Below, piece by piece: positions 31,184-42,205 of a stretch of 64,000 bases of DNA (position 1 is its first letter; each line of letters opens with the position of its first letter). The translations under genes and the position numbers were made by a program. The notes under the pieces were generated by a model. It was not told the DNA's origin and made no database searches. It worked only from the letters and a program-made list of their open reading frames with translations. Source of the stretch: Rhynchopus sp. YZ270_cl-10 (lineage: Eukaryota; Euglenozoa; Diplonemea; Diplonemida; Diplonemidae). The stretch lies in contig OZ037880.1 of NCBI GenBank assembly GCA_964035575.1, positions 1,356,156 through 1,420,155 on the forward strand, given 5' to 3'.

Positions 31184-33495
31184 GGGTGAGATGTGCCGAG
31201 AAGTCTGCTGGCAGAATTCGGAACGGAAGCAAAGCGTGCCACAAATATTTTATCTTGCGTTTTATTATTTACTGCAGCCCACCATGGGGGGATTTAACCC
31301 CTTAACCCCTTAACCCTTAACTCTTGCTTTTCAACCTTTCCATTTACAGGGTCTTCAAATGACCCTCCTTTTTTTTCTACCCAGCTTTCGCTTCCACCAC
31401 CTTTTTTGCGTGCTCAGTCTGCCACACAATTTTCTAGATTGAGTCACAAACCACTATTGTGTTGTGTTGTGTTTGCAATCTCAGAATAAACATGGTCAGA
31501 ATTCCCCTTGTGTGTTACAAATTTTTGTGTGCTCCCCTTCCCCCCCCCTTGTTTTATTGCAAGATGTTGTATTCAATCTTCAATACCTCTGTCTCTTTTT
31601 TTTTCTTTTTTTCTGCTGTGCCTCAGGCAACGCAACAAGCGAGCTTGTGCAACGGTTGCCCCTCAGGTACCTACCTTATTTTTTTCCCTCATATACATCT
31701 GTGATGCGCCTTAATTTCGTCGGGAATATAATAATTCTCTAGAATATTAGGGCTATTGATCGCACTGCACTTTTTTTTTTTTTAATTTCATTTTTTCTAG
31801 TCTAATTATAATGTACCGTTTTGTCAACCATTCGGACCCACATTGCGCCCACATACGCAAAAAACGGTACAATATCTAATTTCGACTAAATTTTGGAAGA
31901 TTAAAAAAAAAAAAAAAAACAAAACGTTTCCCCCCTCTCTCTACATGCGCCACTCACTGTGGTGCTTGGTTATCAGTTCCCGGAATATTGCTAATGCCTC
32001 ATATTTCTCAGTTAGAAAGAAGAGTGCAGAGGTACTTCGCGAACCGATGCTATCATTGTTGCTTCCACCCCCCCCCCCTTTTTTTTTCTCGTTTCACTTT
32101 TTGTATATTTTATTACTTTGTAAAGTAGGGAAGTGTCTCGCGTCTGTGTCAATCACTCAATAGTGCCACATCTACAGCCGTAGTTTGCATTGCACACGAG
32201 CGCCCACGACCAGCCACTATCGCTCCCTTCTTATTTTTTTTTGTTGTGGTGGACGGGCTTGCGGTGGTGGACGACACCCGCATCGTGGTGGTGGTGAAGC
32301 CGAGGAGAATGCAGGTGTGCTCTTTCTCTCTCTCTCTGCTCTGTCGGGGACTCCTACCACCACAGATGGCATGCGTGTCACCCCTCCATTGCAACTGCCT
32401 CAACCTCGCATGTTATCTCAACCCTTGTTTCCCTATTATTACTCATGCAAGTGCGACACCCCTTACTTGTGTTCGTTTCCCCCCTCTCTCTACATGCGCC
32501 ACTCACTGTGGTGCTCGGTTATCAGTTCCCGGAGTATTACTAATGCCTCATATTTCTCAGTTAGAAAGAAGAGTGCAGAGGTACTTCGCGAACCGATGCT
32601 ATCATTGTTGCTTTTTTTTTTTTTCTTTTCTTTTTATATTCTTCTTTTCACTTTTTGTATATGGGTGAGTGCATAAAACCCCCCCTGCCTAAAAGGTAAC
32701 CTTTTGTACTTATGTGTAAGTAAATGAAATAACTTCTACTCGGAATTTTTGCTCGATTTTTGCTCCTTTGACCTCAGAATGACGTTTCTGAGGTCAGAGG
32801 AGGAAATATCGAGCAAAAAGTCCGAGTGGAAGTTATTTCATTTACACGTACAAAAGGTTACCTGAGGTGGGGGGGTTTTTATGGATTTGATTTATCCATA
32901 TTTTATTACTGTAAAGTAGGGAAGTGTCTCGTGTCTGTGTCTATCACTCAATAGTGTCATATCAACAGCCGTTAGTTTGCATTGCACACGACCAGCCACT
33001 ATCGCTCCCTTCTTATTTTTTGTTGTTCACCCTCAGTCCCATTCCCCAGCACAATTTCCCCACCCACACAATCTTCCTTCACCCCTGTAGGTCACAGGGT
33101 GAAGGAAGGAAAAGTATTGAAATCGGGACATGGGTGTTCCACTCATGTCCCTTCGCGCATTTCGGTACCATCCTAGTGCTTTTTATTGTTAGTTTTGGAG
33201 CATGATGCAATCGCCCCCCAGACTGATGCAAGCAGGACGGGATGCCCCCTTCAGTTGAGCAAGGCACACCCTAAGTCTCACTTAGCGTGCTCTCTTGTGT
33301 TGTTTGAAGGGCGGCAGGCGTGTCTTGTTCGAAACTCACATTTTTCGTTCATTGCCCATTGATTCAAATTTCCCGTATATAGTGTTTGAATGTGTGCGAA
33401 ACGACAAAAGAAGTGGATACTTTGTTCGCTACTTCCCTACGCCCCCCCACTCAACCACAAAGGGCCATATTCTGCGCAACAATTACCCTCACTAG
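31184..33495. repeat. Array spacer 2
   Basis: Same composition as spacer 1, with the 11-C run at about 32067. No gene. Confidence 0.7.
32673..32882. mobile_element. 210-bp foldback element, copy 2
   Basis: Same sequence and same position in the unit as copy 1, so it was present before the array expanded. Confidence 0.75.
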
Positions 33496-33834
33496 GCATC
33501 AATCACCGCCCAACCACACATTCCAGAGAGACACAGCTCCTTCTTGTCACGACTTGGCACCACTCTAGCCTAAGGGGCACTTGACACGCGCAAGGTTGGA
33601 ACATGATTCGGAGTTGGTATTGGAGGAGCGGCAGAAGCGCAAAGGAGAGGTTTTTGTGTTCAAAGTACATTGAGATGGACATCATGCCTCGTGTGGCCCT
33701 CATAAGTACACTCTGCAGTGCGATCCTGACTGACCGTTTTTTGAGTTTTTAGTTCGTACCTACCACCACACACACACACACCTTTACATCACAGATTCAA
33801 CAGTTTTTTTCTTGTACTTGGAAAGCGGCACACG

Positions 33835-36800
33835 ATGTTGCGCACCCTTGTGGGTTTGGCGATGTTGTGGACAGTTCAGTGTCAGAGGTGCACCACAGAT
33901 ACTGAGTGCACAGGGGTAAAGTCCATATGTCGCGGCCAGCGTTGCAAGTGTCCTGGTGACTGGAAAGGTGACAAATGCGACTGCAGTGCTACCATTACAT
34001 GCAGCGGGAACGGAAAGTGCAATGCGAATTCCGAGTGCGACTGTACCCCCGGTTGGGTTGGTCTGGATTGCTCCGTCGACTGCGAGGATGCACGCGACTG
34101 CCGTGGCCGTGGGACTTGCAAGCCGGATGGAAGCTGCGCTTGCTCGGGCGATTGGACAGGCCCAAGGTGCGACTGCAGCCCTTCGGATACATGCAACGGG
34201 AACGGGGCGTGCGATCCATCCACGTTTAAGTGCACGTGTGAACCTGGTTTGTGGACTGGGATTTACTGTAACATCCCGTGTGCCCCTGCTGCAGGTGGTT
34301 CAACGAAATGCGATTCACAAGGCAAATGCTTTACAGACCAAGACTGTCCACAGAACCAGCGTTGCGATGACACGTTCGACTGTATCTGCAACAAGGGCTG
34401 GATTGGCACTTTCTGCGACAAGCCGTGTACGCTCTGTAAAAACGGTGGGTATTGCGATTCGAAGACGACTTTTGGTCTCCCCTGCATCTGCGAAGACAAA
34501 TGGCATGGTGCGAACTGTGAGGCATCTTGTGACGATACGCAATGCGGCCAAGGGAAATGCCATGCTACAGGTCCTTTAGGGCATATGACCGCCGCTTGCG
34601 TTTGCAACGGTGATTGGGTGGATTGGAATGGCGCAACCTGCGACTGCAGTCCTTCGGTTACCTGCAGTGGGAACGGCAAATGTGAAGGTGTTACGTCCAA
34701 GTGCAAATGCGACAACGGTTGGCTTGGTACTGCATGTGACGTTCCCTGCGACCCTGCTACAACATGCAGTGGCCACGGCACCTGCGTTCCGCATGCAACT
34801 GAGCCATGCCAGTGTGAGCCAAATTGGCACAACAAGGATTGCAGTGTCTTCTGCAACCCGTCGACAACGTGCAGCGGGAATGGGGTCTGCCTGGGGGATG
34901 GGTCGTGCAAATGTTCTGCTAACTGGTTCGGGAAGGACTGTGCTGTTTACTGCAACCCGTCGACAACGTGCACCGGGCTTGGGGTCTGCCTAGGGGATGG
35001 GTCGTGCAAATGTTCTGCTTTCTGGTTCGGGAAGGATTGTGCTGTTCACTGCAACCCGTCGACAACGTGCAGCGGGAATGGGGTCTGCCTCGGGGATGCG
35101 TCGTGCAAATGTTCGGGTAACTGGATGGGGGCGAACTGTGATCAATGTTCTGCTAACTGGATGGGGAAGGACTGTGCTGTGTTCTGCGACCCAGCGACAA
35201 CTTGCAGTGGGAATGGGGCATGCCTGGCGGATGGGTCGTGCAAATGTTCTGCTAACTGGATGGGGGCGAACTGTGATCAATGTTCTGCTAACTGGATGGG
35301 GAAGGACTGTGCTGTGTTCTGCGACCCAGCGACAACGTGCACCGGCCATGGGGTCTGCCTCGGGGATGGGTCGTGCAAATGTTCTACTTTCTGGAGTGGG
35401 AAGGACTGTAGTTCTTTCTGCAACCCGTCAATGTGCCACTCACGAGGGACATGCGATGCCACCACGGGGAGGTGCAAATGTGACCAGGGGTTCGATGATG
35501 CCACAAACTGTCAGATGTGCCTGCCACATTATTATGGACCTGACTGTGATGTTCATTGCACCGACGACGTCACATGCCATGGTAATGGTGAATGTGATGC
35601 AAGCGGGAGGTGCTTGTGTGATAAAAAGTACAGCGGAACCACGGATTGCGGGCGGCATGCATCGATTTACGGCGACCCACATTACACGAACGTTGACGGC
35701 GAAAATTACGATTTCCATGGTGTTGACCCTTCTGGATACTACGCGTACACAGATGACGAGGTCAGTGTGACTACGTGGAACTACCGCTGCGACCGCGCGC
35801 TTCCTCACCTTGCTTGTGTGGGGCACGTGGCCATCCTACAGAAGAGCAACGGGGACATGCTCGAGTTCAAGACGACAAACGTAGGGATACGCGCTTCTGT
35901 CAAACTGACGTCTCGTACTGCACCGTGCGGAACGCCGTTTTGGCCGCTAGTCTCGTGGACGCCCTCGATAGCACTCCCCAGCAGCATGCGGTACGAGGCA
36001 CCGACGATACGCGGCGGTGCGACGGTGTCTCTGCTGGACGCGGCTGGTCGTGTCAAAATGGTTCTCTCTGTGTGGGATGCGGGGTTTCTGCATTACAACA
36101 TCCCTCTCAGCTACCACCTCAATGTCCACGCTATTGTTTATGAGAAGGAACCGCCACTTGGCGGAGAACTCAGTGCGTTCTTTCTTGAGGTGAAGAATGG
36201 GAATGCGATGAAGAAGTCAACTGTGACAAAGACGTGTCTGACAGGACGTTCTGCAGCTGTGTTGAACACTGATGAGGCAACAATCACCATTCCCACGGTG
36301 GCAGAGGAGCTGAGAAACTGCCCTTCGAATGCTGCAAGGGAACATGCCCTTGAGTGCTGCGCTCCAGGGAAGGCATGTGGTACGTGGTATGCGCAGTGCC
36401 TGTTTGAGGCGTGTTTGCACCACGTGCCTGGGAGTGATGACTGCGCCGATGTGCTTGACTCGCTCATGTTCAAGGAGCAGGGGAGCAATAAGTCCTGCTT
36501 CTGCCCGAGCGAGACGATGACACCTGACCACGTGTCGCAGACGTGCAGCCTCTGCCAGCCACACTACTACCCACTTCCTGGGCCAGGCGTAGCGGCTGCA
36601 GATGCGTGCGCGACCCGATGCACGTCAGAGGACTGTCCTGAAGAGAGCCCCTACTGCAACAGCCGGGGTGAGTGCTCGACGGCAGAGCAGATGCGTCAGC
36701 GTGAGGGGAAACACACACCGGCCCTTGCAGAGTCCGCGTGGGCGTACCACCTCCCGTCAGACAAGCACCCCTGCGCACCTGGGAAGGCACTCGGCAGGCT

Positions 36801-37896
36801 TGTAGAGTTGCGTGAGGTACTGACACCTGAGAACGTTGGCCCGCTGACGTTTGGCGACGAAGCCATCATGATTGAGGCACGTGTGCGGATGCGGAATGCG
36901 ACGAATTGGGCACGTATCGTCGACTTTGGGAACGGTGCAAAGGGGAGCGTCGTGTTCGGGCAGAGAAGGCTGTCGAAGAAGCTGGGCTTTGAGACACATT
37001 CCTTCGATGCGTGCAGCACAGCACAGGGGAGGCGGGTGAACTCATCTGTCGCATTGCCCGAGGACGAGGACGTATGGACGTGGGTGGCGTTCACACTGAC
37101 TAAGGAAGGGGTGGCGACGATGTACCACAACAACGAACCGGTGATCCAGGTGAGTGGGGTGGCGCTGCCTGAGTTTGGTACACGTGTGAAGAACTACGTG
37201 AGGACACCGAAGAAGAGAAGCGGGGATGGCTGGGACGGAGACATCGAGTACCTTACCTTCAGCACCTGCTTCGTGCGCTCGCCTGTGCTCCCCTCTGAGT
37301 GGCACTTCAACCTCCCGAAAGCGAAGCACCCGTGTGTGCCTGGGGAGGTGCTGGGGCGGATCGTGCAGGTCGATGACGTGCCGCCAGGGGGCAGCGATGT
37401 TGGCCCGCTGACGTTTGGCGACGGAGCCATCATGATTGAGGCACTTGTGCAGATGCGGAATGCGACGAAGTGGGCCAGCATCATCGACTTTGGGAACGGT
37501 GCTGCGAAGGGGAGCGTCGTGTTCGGGCAGAGAAGCGTCTCGAAGAAGCTGAGCTTTGAGTCGCACCCGTTTAAGACGTGCAGCACACAGAACGACACGC
37601 GGGATGTGAACTCACGCGTCGCACTGCCTGAAGATGAGGACGCATGGACGTGGGTGGCGTTCACGTTGACAAAGGACGGAGTGGCGACGATCTACCACAA
37701 CAACGAACCGGTGACGCAGGTGAGTGGGGTGGCGCTGCCTGAGTTTGGTACTCGCGTGAAGAACTACGTGCGGGGGAGCCACTCGTCAGGGGATGATGGT
37801 AAGTGGGACGGTGCGATCCGTCATCTGAGTGTGAGCACGTGTTCTGTGCCAGATGCATCTGTTATGCCCATTCCGCCTGTCGTTATTCCACACTGA
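33835..37896 (+). CDS. Array adhesin copy 3
   Basis: 1353 aa, identical in predicted protein to copy 1, including Asn1159 (aac at 37309). The spacer that follows is the one interrupted by the LINE. Confidence 0.88.
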   Translation: MLRTLVGLAMLWTVQCQRCTTDTECTGVKSICRGQRCKCPGDWKGDKCDCSATITCSGNGKCNANSECDCTPGWVGLDCSVDCEDARDCRGRGTCKPDGSCACSGDWTGPRCDCSPSDTCNGNGACDPSTFKCTCEPGLWTGIYCNIPCAPAAGGSTKCDSQGKCFTDQDCPQNQRCDDTFDCICNKGWIGTFCDKPCTLCKNGGYCDSKTTFGLPCICEDKWHGANCEASCDDTQCGQGKCHATGPLGHMTAACVCNGDWVDWNGATCDCSPSVTCSGNGKCEGVTSKCKCDNGWLGTACDVPCDPATTCSGHGTCVPHATEPCQCEPNWHNKDCSVFCNPSTTCSGNGVCLGDGSCKCSANWFGKDCAVYCNPSTTCTGLGVCLGDGSCKCSAFWFGKDCAVHCNPSTTCSGNGVCLGDASCKCSGNWMGANCDQCSANWMGKDCAVFCDPATTCSGNGACLADGSCKCSANWMGANCDQCSANWMGKDCAVFCDPATTCTGHGVCLGDGSCKCSTFWSGKDCSSFCNPSMCHSRGTCDATTGRCKCDQGFDDATNCQMCLPHYYGPDCDVHCTDDVTCHGNGECDASGRCLCDKKYSGTTDCGRHASIYGDPHYTNVDGENYDFHGVDPSGYYAYTDDEVSVTTWNYRCDRALPHLACVGHVAILQKSNGDMLEFKTTNVGIRASVKLTSRTAPCGTPFWPLVSWTPSIALPSSMRYEAPTIRGGATVSLLDAAGRVKMVLSVWDAGFLHYNIPLSYHLNVHAIVYEKEPPLGGELSAFFLEVKNGNAMKKSTVTKTCLTGRSAAVLNTDEATITIPTVAEELRNCPSNAAREHALECCAPGKACGTWYAQCLFEACLHHVPGSDDCADVLDSLMFKEQGSNKSCFCPSETMTPDHVSQTCSLCQPHYYPLPGPGVAAADACATRCTSEDCPEESPYCNSRGECSTAEQMRQREGKHTPALAESAWAYHLPSDKHPCAPGKALGRLVELREVLTPENVGPLTFGDEAIMIEARVRMRNATNWARIVDFGNGAKGSVVFGQRRLSKKLGFETHSFDACSTAQGRRVNSSVALPEDEDVWTWVAFTLTKEGVATMYHNNEPVIQVSGVALPEFGTRVKNYVRTPKKRSGDGWDGDIEYLTFSTCFVRSPVLPSEWHFNLPKAKHPCVPGEVLGRIVQVDDVPPGGSDVGPLTFGDGAIMIEALVQMRNATKWASIIDFGNGAAKGSVVFGQRSVSKKLSFESHPFKTCSTQNDTRDVNSRVALPEDEDAWTWVAFTLTKDGVATIYHNNEPVTQVSGVALPEFGTRVKNYVRGSHSSGDDGKWDGAIRHLSVSTCSVPDASVMPIPPVVIPH

Positions 37897-38088
37897 GGGT
37901 GAGATGTGCCGAGAAGTCTGCTGGCAGAATTCGGAACGGAAGCAAAGCGTGCCACAAATATTTTATCTTGCGTTTTATTATTTACTGCAGCCCACCATGG
38001 GGGGATTTAACCCCTTAACCCCTTAACCCTTAACTCTTGCTTTTCAACCTTTCCATTTACAGGGTCTTCAAATGACCCTCCTTTTTTT

Positions 38089-39738
38089 CGTTGCAGCCCT
38101 ACAACGCCTACGATGTATGCCGCTGGCTTTCTACCACAAGTATAGAATTGTGTCAGAATGCATCCTCCCGGGTGCGCTGTATGAGGTCCCGTACGCCCTG
38201 CCCTCGCAGTCTAGCTTGAAGGAACTCTCCACCGCCGTCAACACCTGCCTCTGGGGCAGTGACTATGGGACGCGCGCAGGCCTCGCAATACGCACCGTTT
38301 TATTGAAGAGCCACCGCACTGACCCGGCTGCCATCATCTGCAACCGGTCCATGAACGTCGTGCTTGACCACATAGCATTTGACGCAACACTGAGAGAACG
38401 ATGCCTGTCGATCTACAAGAGGTACAACGCAGGAGGAGGCTGGGACTTCCGCCCCCACGGGCCGGTCGGCAACATGACCTCCACTAGCATACTGACAGGC
38501 GTGAGATGGTGTGACGACCTAACAACCGTTACGGAGCTCTCGAGTGCACCCGTGGAAGAAGAGAAGACACACGCCCTAGGTCTTCTCGCGCCAGGTGAAC
38601 GACACCACGCCATTCGCGAAATCGTCCGACGACAGAAGTTCACAGATCTTGCCTTGGACAGACCGACTTACGACGGCGCTCAATACGGTGTCAACCTCGC
38701 CGACACCACGTACCTGCACGACCAACTGCAGTGGTCCCACCCCCTACTAGCTTACCGCCTCCGCCGTATCATCTGCGATGGGATACTCTACGCGCACCCT
38801 ACGGTGCTGTGCCTATACGAGTCAACAAAGAGAGGTGGCATACACCTCGAAGCGAACCAGTGCCCCTTATGCCTCACACCAACCACCGGGCTGGCGAAGC
38901 ACCTGCTGTGGACTTGCCCGCACACTGTGTCTGCTAACGTGAAGGAAGCGCACCGCCCTCTCCTCGACAGGATCGGCCCGAACACCCCGAGTTGCCTGGC
39001 TATGCATGGCATAGCTCCCACGAACACGCCCAAGCACGTAGTAACCGACATGCAGAGATACCTGCTGGACGTCACCACCGCAGTAGATGATCACCTGTCC
39101 TCGCGGACGACCACAGCGCCTGCACGCCACCCATGGCGTATGGACTTTGAAGTGTTCGATGCGCCCCCATACCAGGAGGCCATCTACCGGCAGCTCGCCC
39201 CTTTCTTTGGGAAGGACGATGACCCGCGATGCAAGCAGAAGCGCCGCGAACTGAAAAATATGCTCCAATGGGCCTCCTCCCTGAAATGGAGTACTGCCAA
39301 CCTGCCTGTGACATGCGTGGAACTTGCCATTGACTTGGAAATTTTCCACAGGATCTACGTTCTCCGGCCAACCTCTAACATTAGAGAACGGGCCGCCGCC
39401 TTGCGCACATTGCTCAACAAGCTTCACCGCCTGTGCAAAGCCCTTGGGATTCAAAACCCATTTCCTGCATCTGCCATCTCCTCCTCACGGGGCCTCCGGT
39501 CCATTGGCGCACCCGGACTTATTGGCTACGACCGTCGCCCAGTTTTTACGTACCCGCGCTACACCATGCACATGCTCGAACACGTCATCGTACGTGCCAA
39601 AATTACGAACTCCGGCTGGGGAAATGATATCATCCCTGACAACAAACTTGTAGAAGCCAGCGCAGCTGATGCTGTGCGATAACGAATATGATAAGGTGAC
39701 TAAGCACGAGAGGCTTAGGATCATCTTATAAACTTTTC
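38089..39738 (+). mobile_element. 5'-truncated LINE insertion in the third array spacer
   Basis: Empty units read 'gaccctcc' + 8 T + 'ctacccag'. Here 'gaccctcc' + 7 T leads into 1650 bp of new DNA ending 'aaacttttc', followed by 8 T + 'ctacccag'. The insertion therefore lies in a T run with a target duplication of about 7 T. The ORF (to 39682) is the C-terminal portion of a non-LTR retrotransposon protein: a post-RT region (PSQSSLKELSTAVNTCLW) followed by the finger CPLCLTPTTGLAKHLLWTC. An ATG that opens this frame (38072) lies in host spacer DNA, so the 536-aa ORF is a chance fusion. The RT core is absent. Near-identity with the fragment at 12130 suggests a recently active family. Confidence 0.85.
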
Positions 39739-41043
39739 TTTTTTTTCTACCCAGCTTTCGCTTCCACCACCTTTTTTGCGTGCTCAGTCTGCCACACAAT
39801 TTTCTAGATTGAGTCACAAACCACTATTGTGTTGTGTTGTGTTTGCAATCTCAGAATAAACATGGTCAGAATTCCCCTTGTGTGTTACAAATTTTTGTGT
39901 GCTCCCCTTCCCCCCCCCTTGTTTTATTGCAAGATGTTGTATTCAATCTTCAATACCTCTGTCTCTTTTTTTTTCTTTTTTTCTGCTGTGCCTCAGGCAA
40001 CGCAACAAGCGAGCTTGTGCAACGGTTGCCCCTCAGGTACCTACCTTATTTTTTTCCCTCATATACATCTGTGATGCGCCTTAATTTCGTCGGGAATATA
40101 ATAATTCTCTAGAATATTAGGGCTATTGATCGCACTGCACTTTTTTTTTTTTTAATTTCATTTTTTCTAGTCTAATTATAATGTACCGTTTTGTCAACCA
40201 TTCGGACCCACATTGCGCCCACATACGCAAAAAACGGTACAATATCTAATTTCGACTAAATTTTGGAAGATTAAAAAAAAAAAAAAAAACAAAACGTTTC
40301 CCCCCTCTCTCTACATGCGCCACTCACTGTGGTGCTTGGTTATCAGTTCCCGGAATATTGCTAATGCCTCATATTTCTCAGTTAGAAAGAAGAGTGCAGA
40401 GGTACTTCGCGAACCGATGCTATCATTGTTGCTTCCACCCCCCCCCCCCTTTTTTTTTCTCGTTTCACTTTTTGTATATTTTATTACTTTGTAAAGTAGG
40501 GAAGTGTCTCGCGTCTGTGTCAATCACTCAATAGTGCCACATCTACAGCCGTAGTTTGCATTGCACACGAGCGCCCACGACCAGCCACTATCGCTCCCTT
40601 CTTATTTTTTTTTGTTGTGGTGGACGGGCTTGCGGTGGTGGACGACACCCGCATCGTGGTGGTGGTGAAGCCGAGGAGAATGCAGGTGTGCTCTTTCTCT
40701 CTCTCTCTGCTCTGTCGGGGACTCCTACCACCACAGATGGCATGCGTGTCACCCCTCCATTGCAACTGCCTCAACCTCGCATGTTATCTCAACCCTTGTT
40801 TCCCTATTATTACTCATGCAAGTGCGACACCCCTTACTTGTGTTCGTTTCCCCCCTCTCTCTACATGCGCCACTCACTGTGGTGCTCGGTTATCAGTTCC
40901 CGGAGTATTACTAATGCCTCATATTTCTCAGTTAGAAAGAAGAGTGCAGAGGTACTTCGCGAACCGATGCTATCATTGTTGCTTTTTTTTTTTTTCTTTT
41001 CTTTTTATATTCTTCTTTTCACTTTTTGTATATGGGTGAGTGC

Positions 41044-41253
41044 ATAAAACCCCCCCTGCCTAAAAGGTAACCTTTTGTACTTATGTGTAAGTAAATGAAA
41101 TAACTTCTACTCGGAATTTTTGCTCGATTTTTGCTCCTTTGACCTCAGAATGACGTTTCTGAGGTCAGAGGAGGAAATATCGAGCAAAAAGTCCGAGTGG
41201 AAGTTATTTCATTTACACGTACAAAAGGTTACCTGAGGTGGGGGGGTTTTTAT
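41044..41253. mobile_element. 210-bp foldback element, copy 3
   Basis: Same palindrome and location in the unit as the other copies. Confidence 0.75.
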
Positions 41254-42205
41254 GGATTTGATTTATCCATATTTTATTACTGTAAAGTAGGGAAGTGTCT
41301 CGTGTCTGTGTCTATCACTCAATAGTGTCATATCAACAGCCGTTAGTTTGCATTGCACACGACCAGCCACTATCGCTCCCTTCTTATTTTTTGTTGTTCA
41401 CCCTCAGTCCCATTCCCCAGCACAATTTCCCCACCCACACAATCTTCCTTCACCCCTGTAGGTCACAGGGTGAAGGAAGGAAAAGTATTGAAATCGGGAC
41501 ATGGGTGTTCCACTCATGTCCCTTCGCGCATTTCGGTACCATCCTAGTGCTTTTTATTGTTAGTTTTGGAGCATGATGCAATCGCCCCCCAGACTGATGC
41601 AAGCAGGACGGGATGCCCCCTTCAGTTGAGCAAGGCACACCCTAAGTCTCACTTAGCGTGCTCTCTTGTGTTGTTTGAAGGGCGGCAGGCGTGTCTTGTT
41701 CGAAACTCACATTTTTCGTTCATTGCCCATTGATTCAAATTTCCCGTATATAGTGTTTGAATGTGTGCGAAACGACAAAAGAAGTGGATACTTTGTTCGC
41801 TACTTCCCTACGCCCCCCCACTCAACCACAAAGGGCCATATTCTGCGCAACAATTACCCTCACTAGGCATCAATCACCGCCCAACCACACATTCCAGAGA
41901 GACACAGCTCCTTCTTGTCACGACTTGGCACCACTCTAGCCTAAGGGGCACTTGACACGCGCAAGGTTGGAACATGATTCGGAGTTGGTATTGGAGGAGC
42001 GGCAGAAGCGCAAAGGAGAGGTTTTTGTGTTCAAAGTACATTGAGATGGACATCATGCCTCGTGTGGCCCTCATAAGTACACTCTGCAGTGCGATCCTGA
42101 CTGACCGTTTTTTGAGTTTTTAGTTCGTACCTACCACCACACACACACACACCTTTACATCACAGATTCAACAGTTTTTTTCTTGTACTTGGAAAGCGGC
42201 ACACG

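Larger units (their letters stand above)
37897..41866. repeat. Array spacer 3, enlarged by a LINE insertion
   Basis: Spacer sequence as in the other units, interrupted at 38089-39738. Its C run is 12 long (about 40438-40449). No host gene. Confidence 0.7.

Noticed and set aside
38072-39682. A complete 536-aa host gene
   Set aside because: Its ATG lies in array spacer DNA and the rest is LINE sequence absent from the other units.
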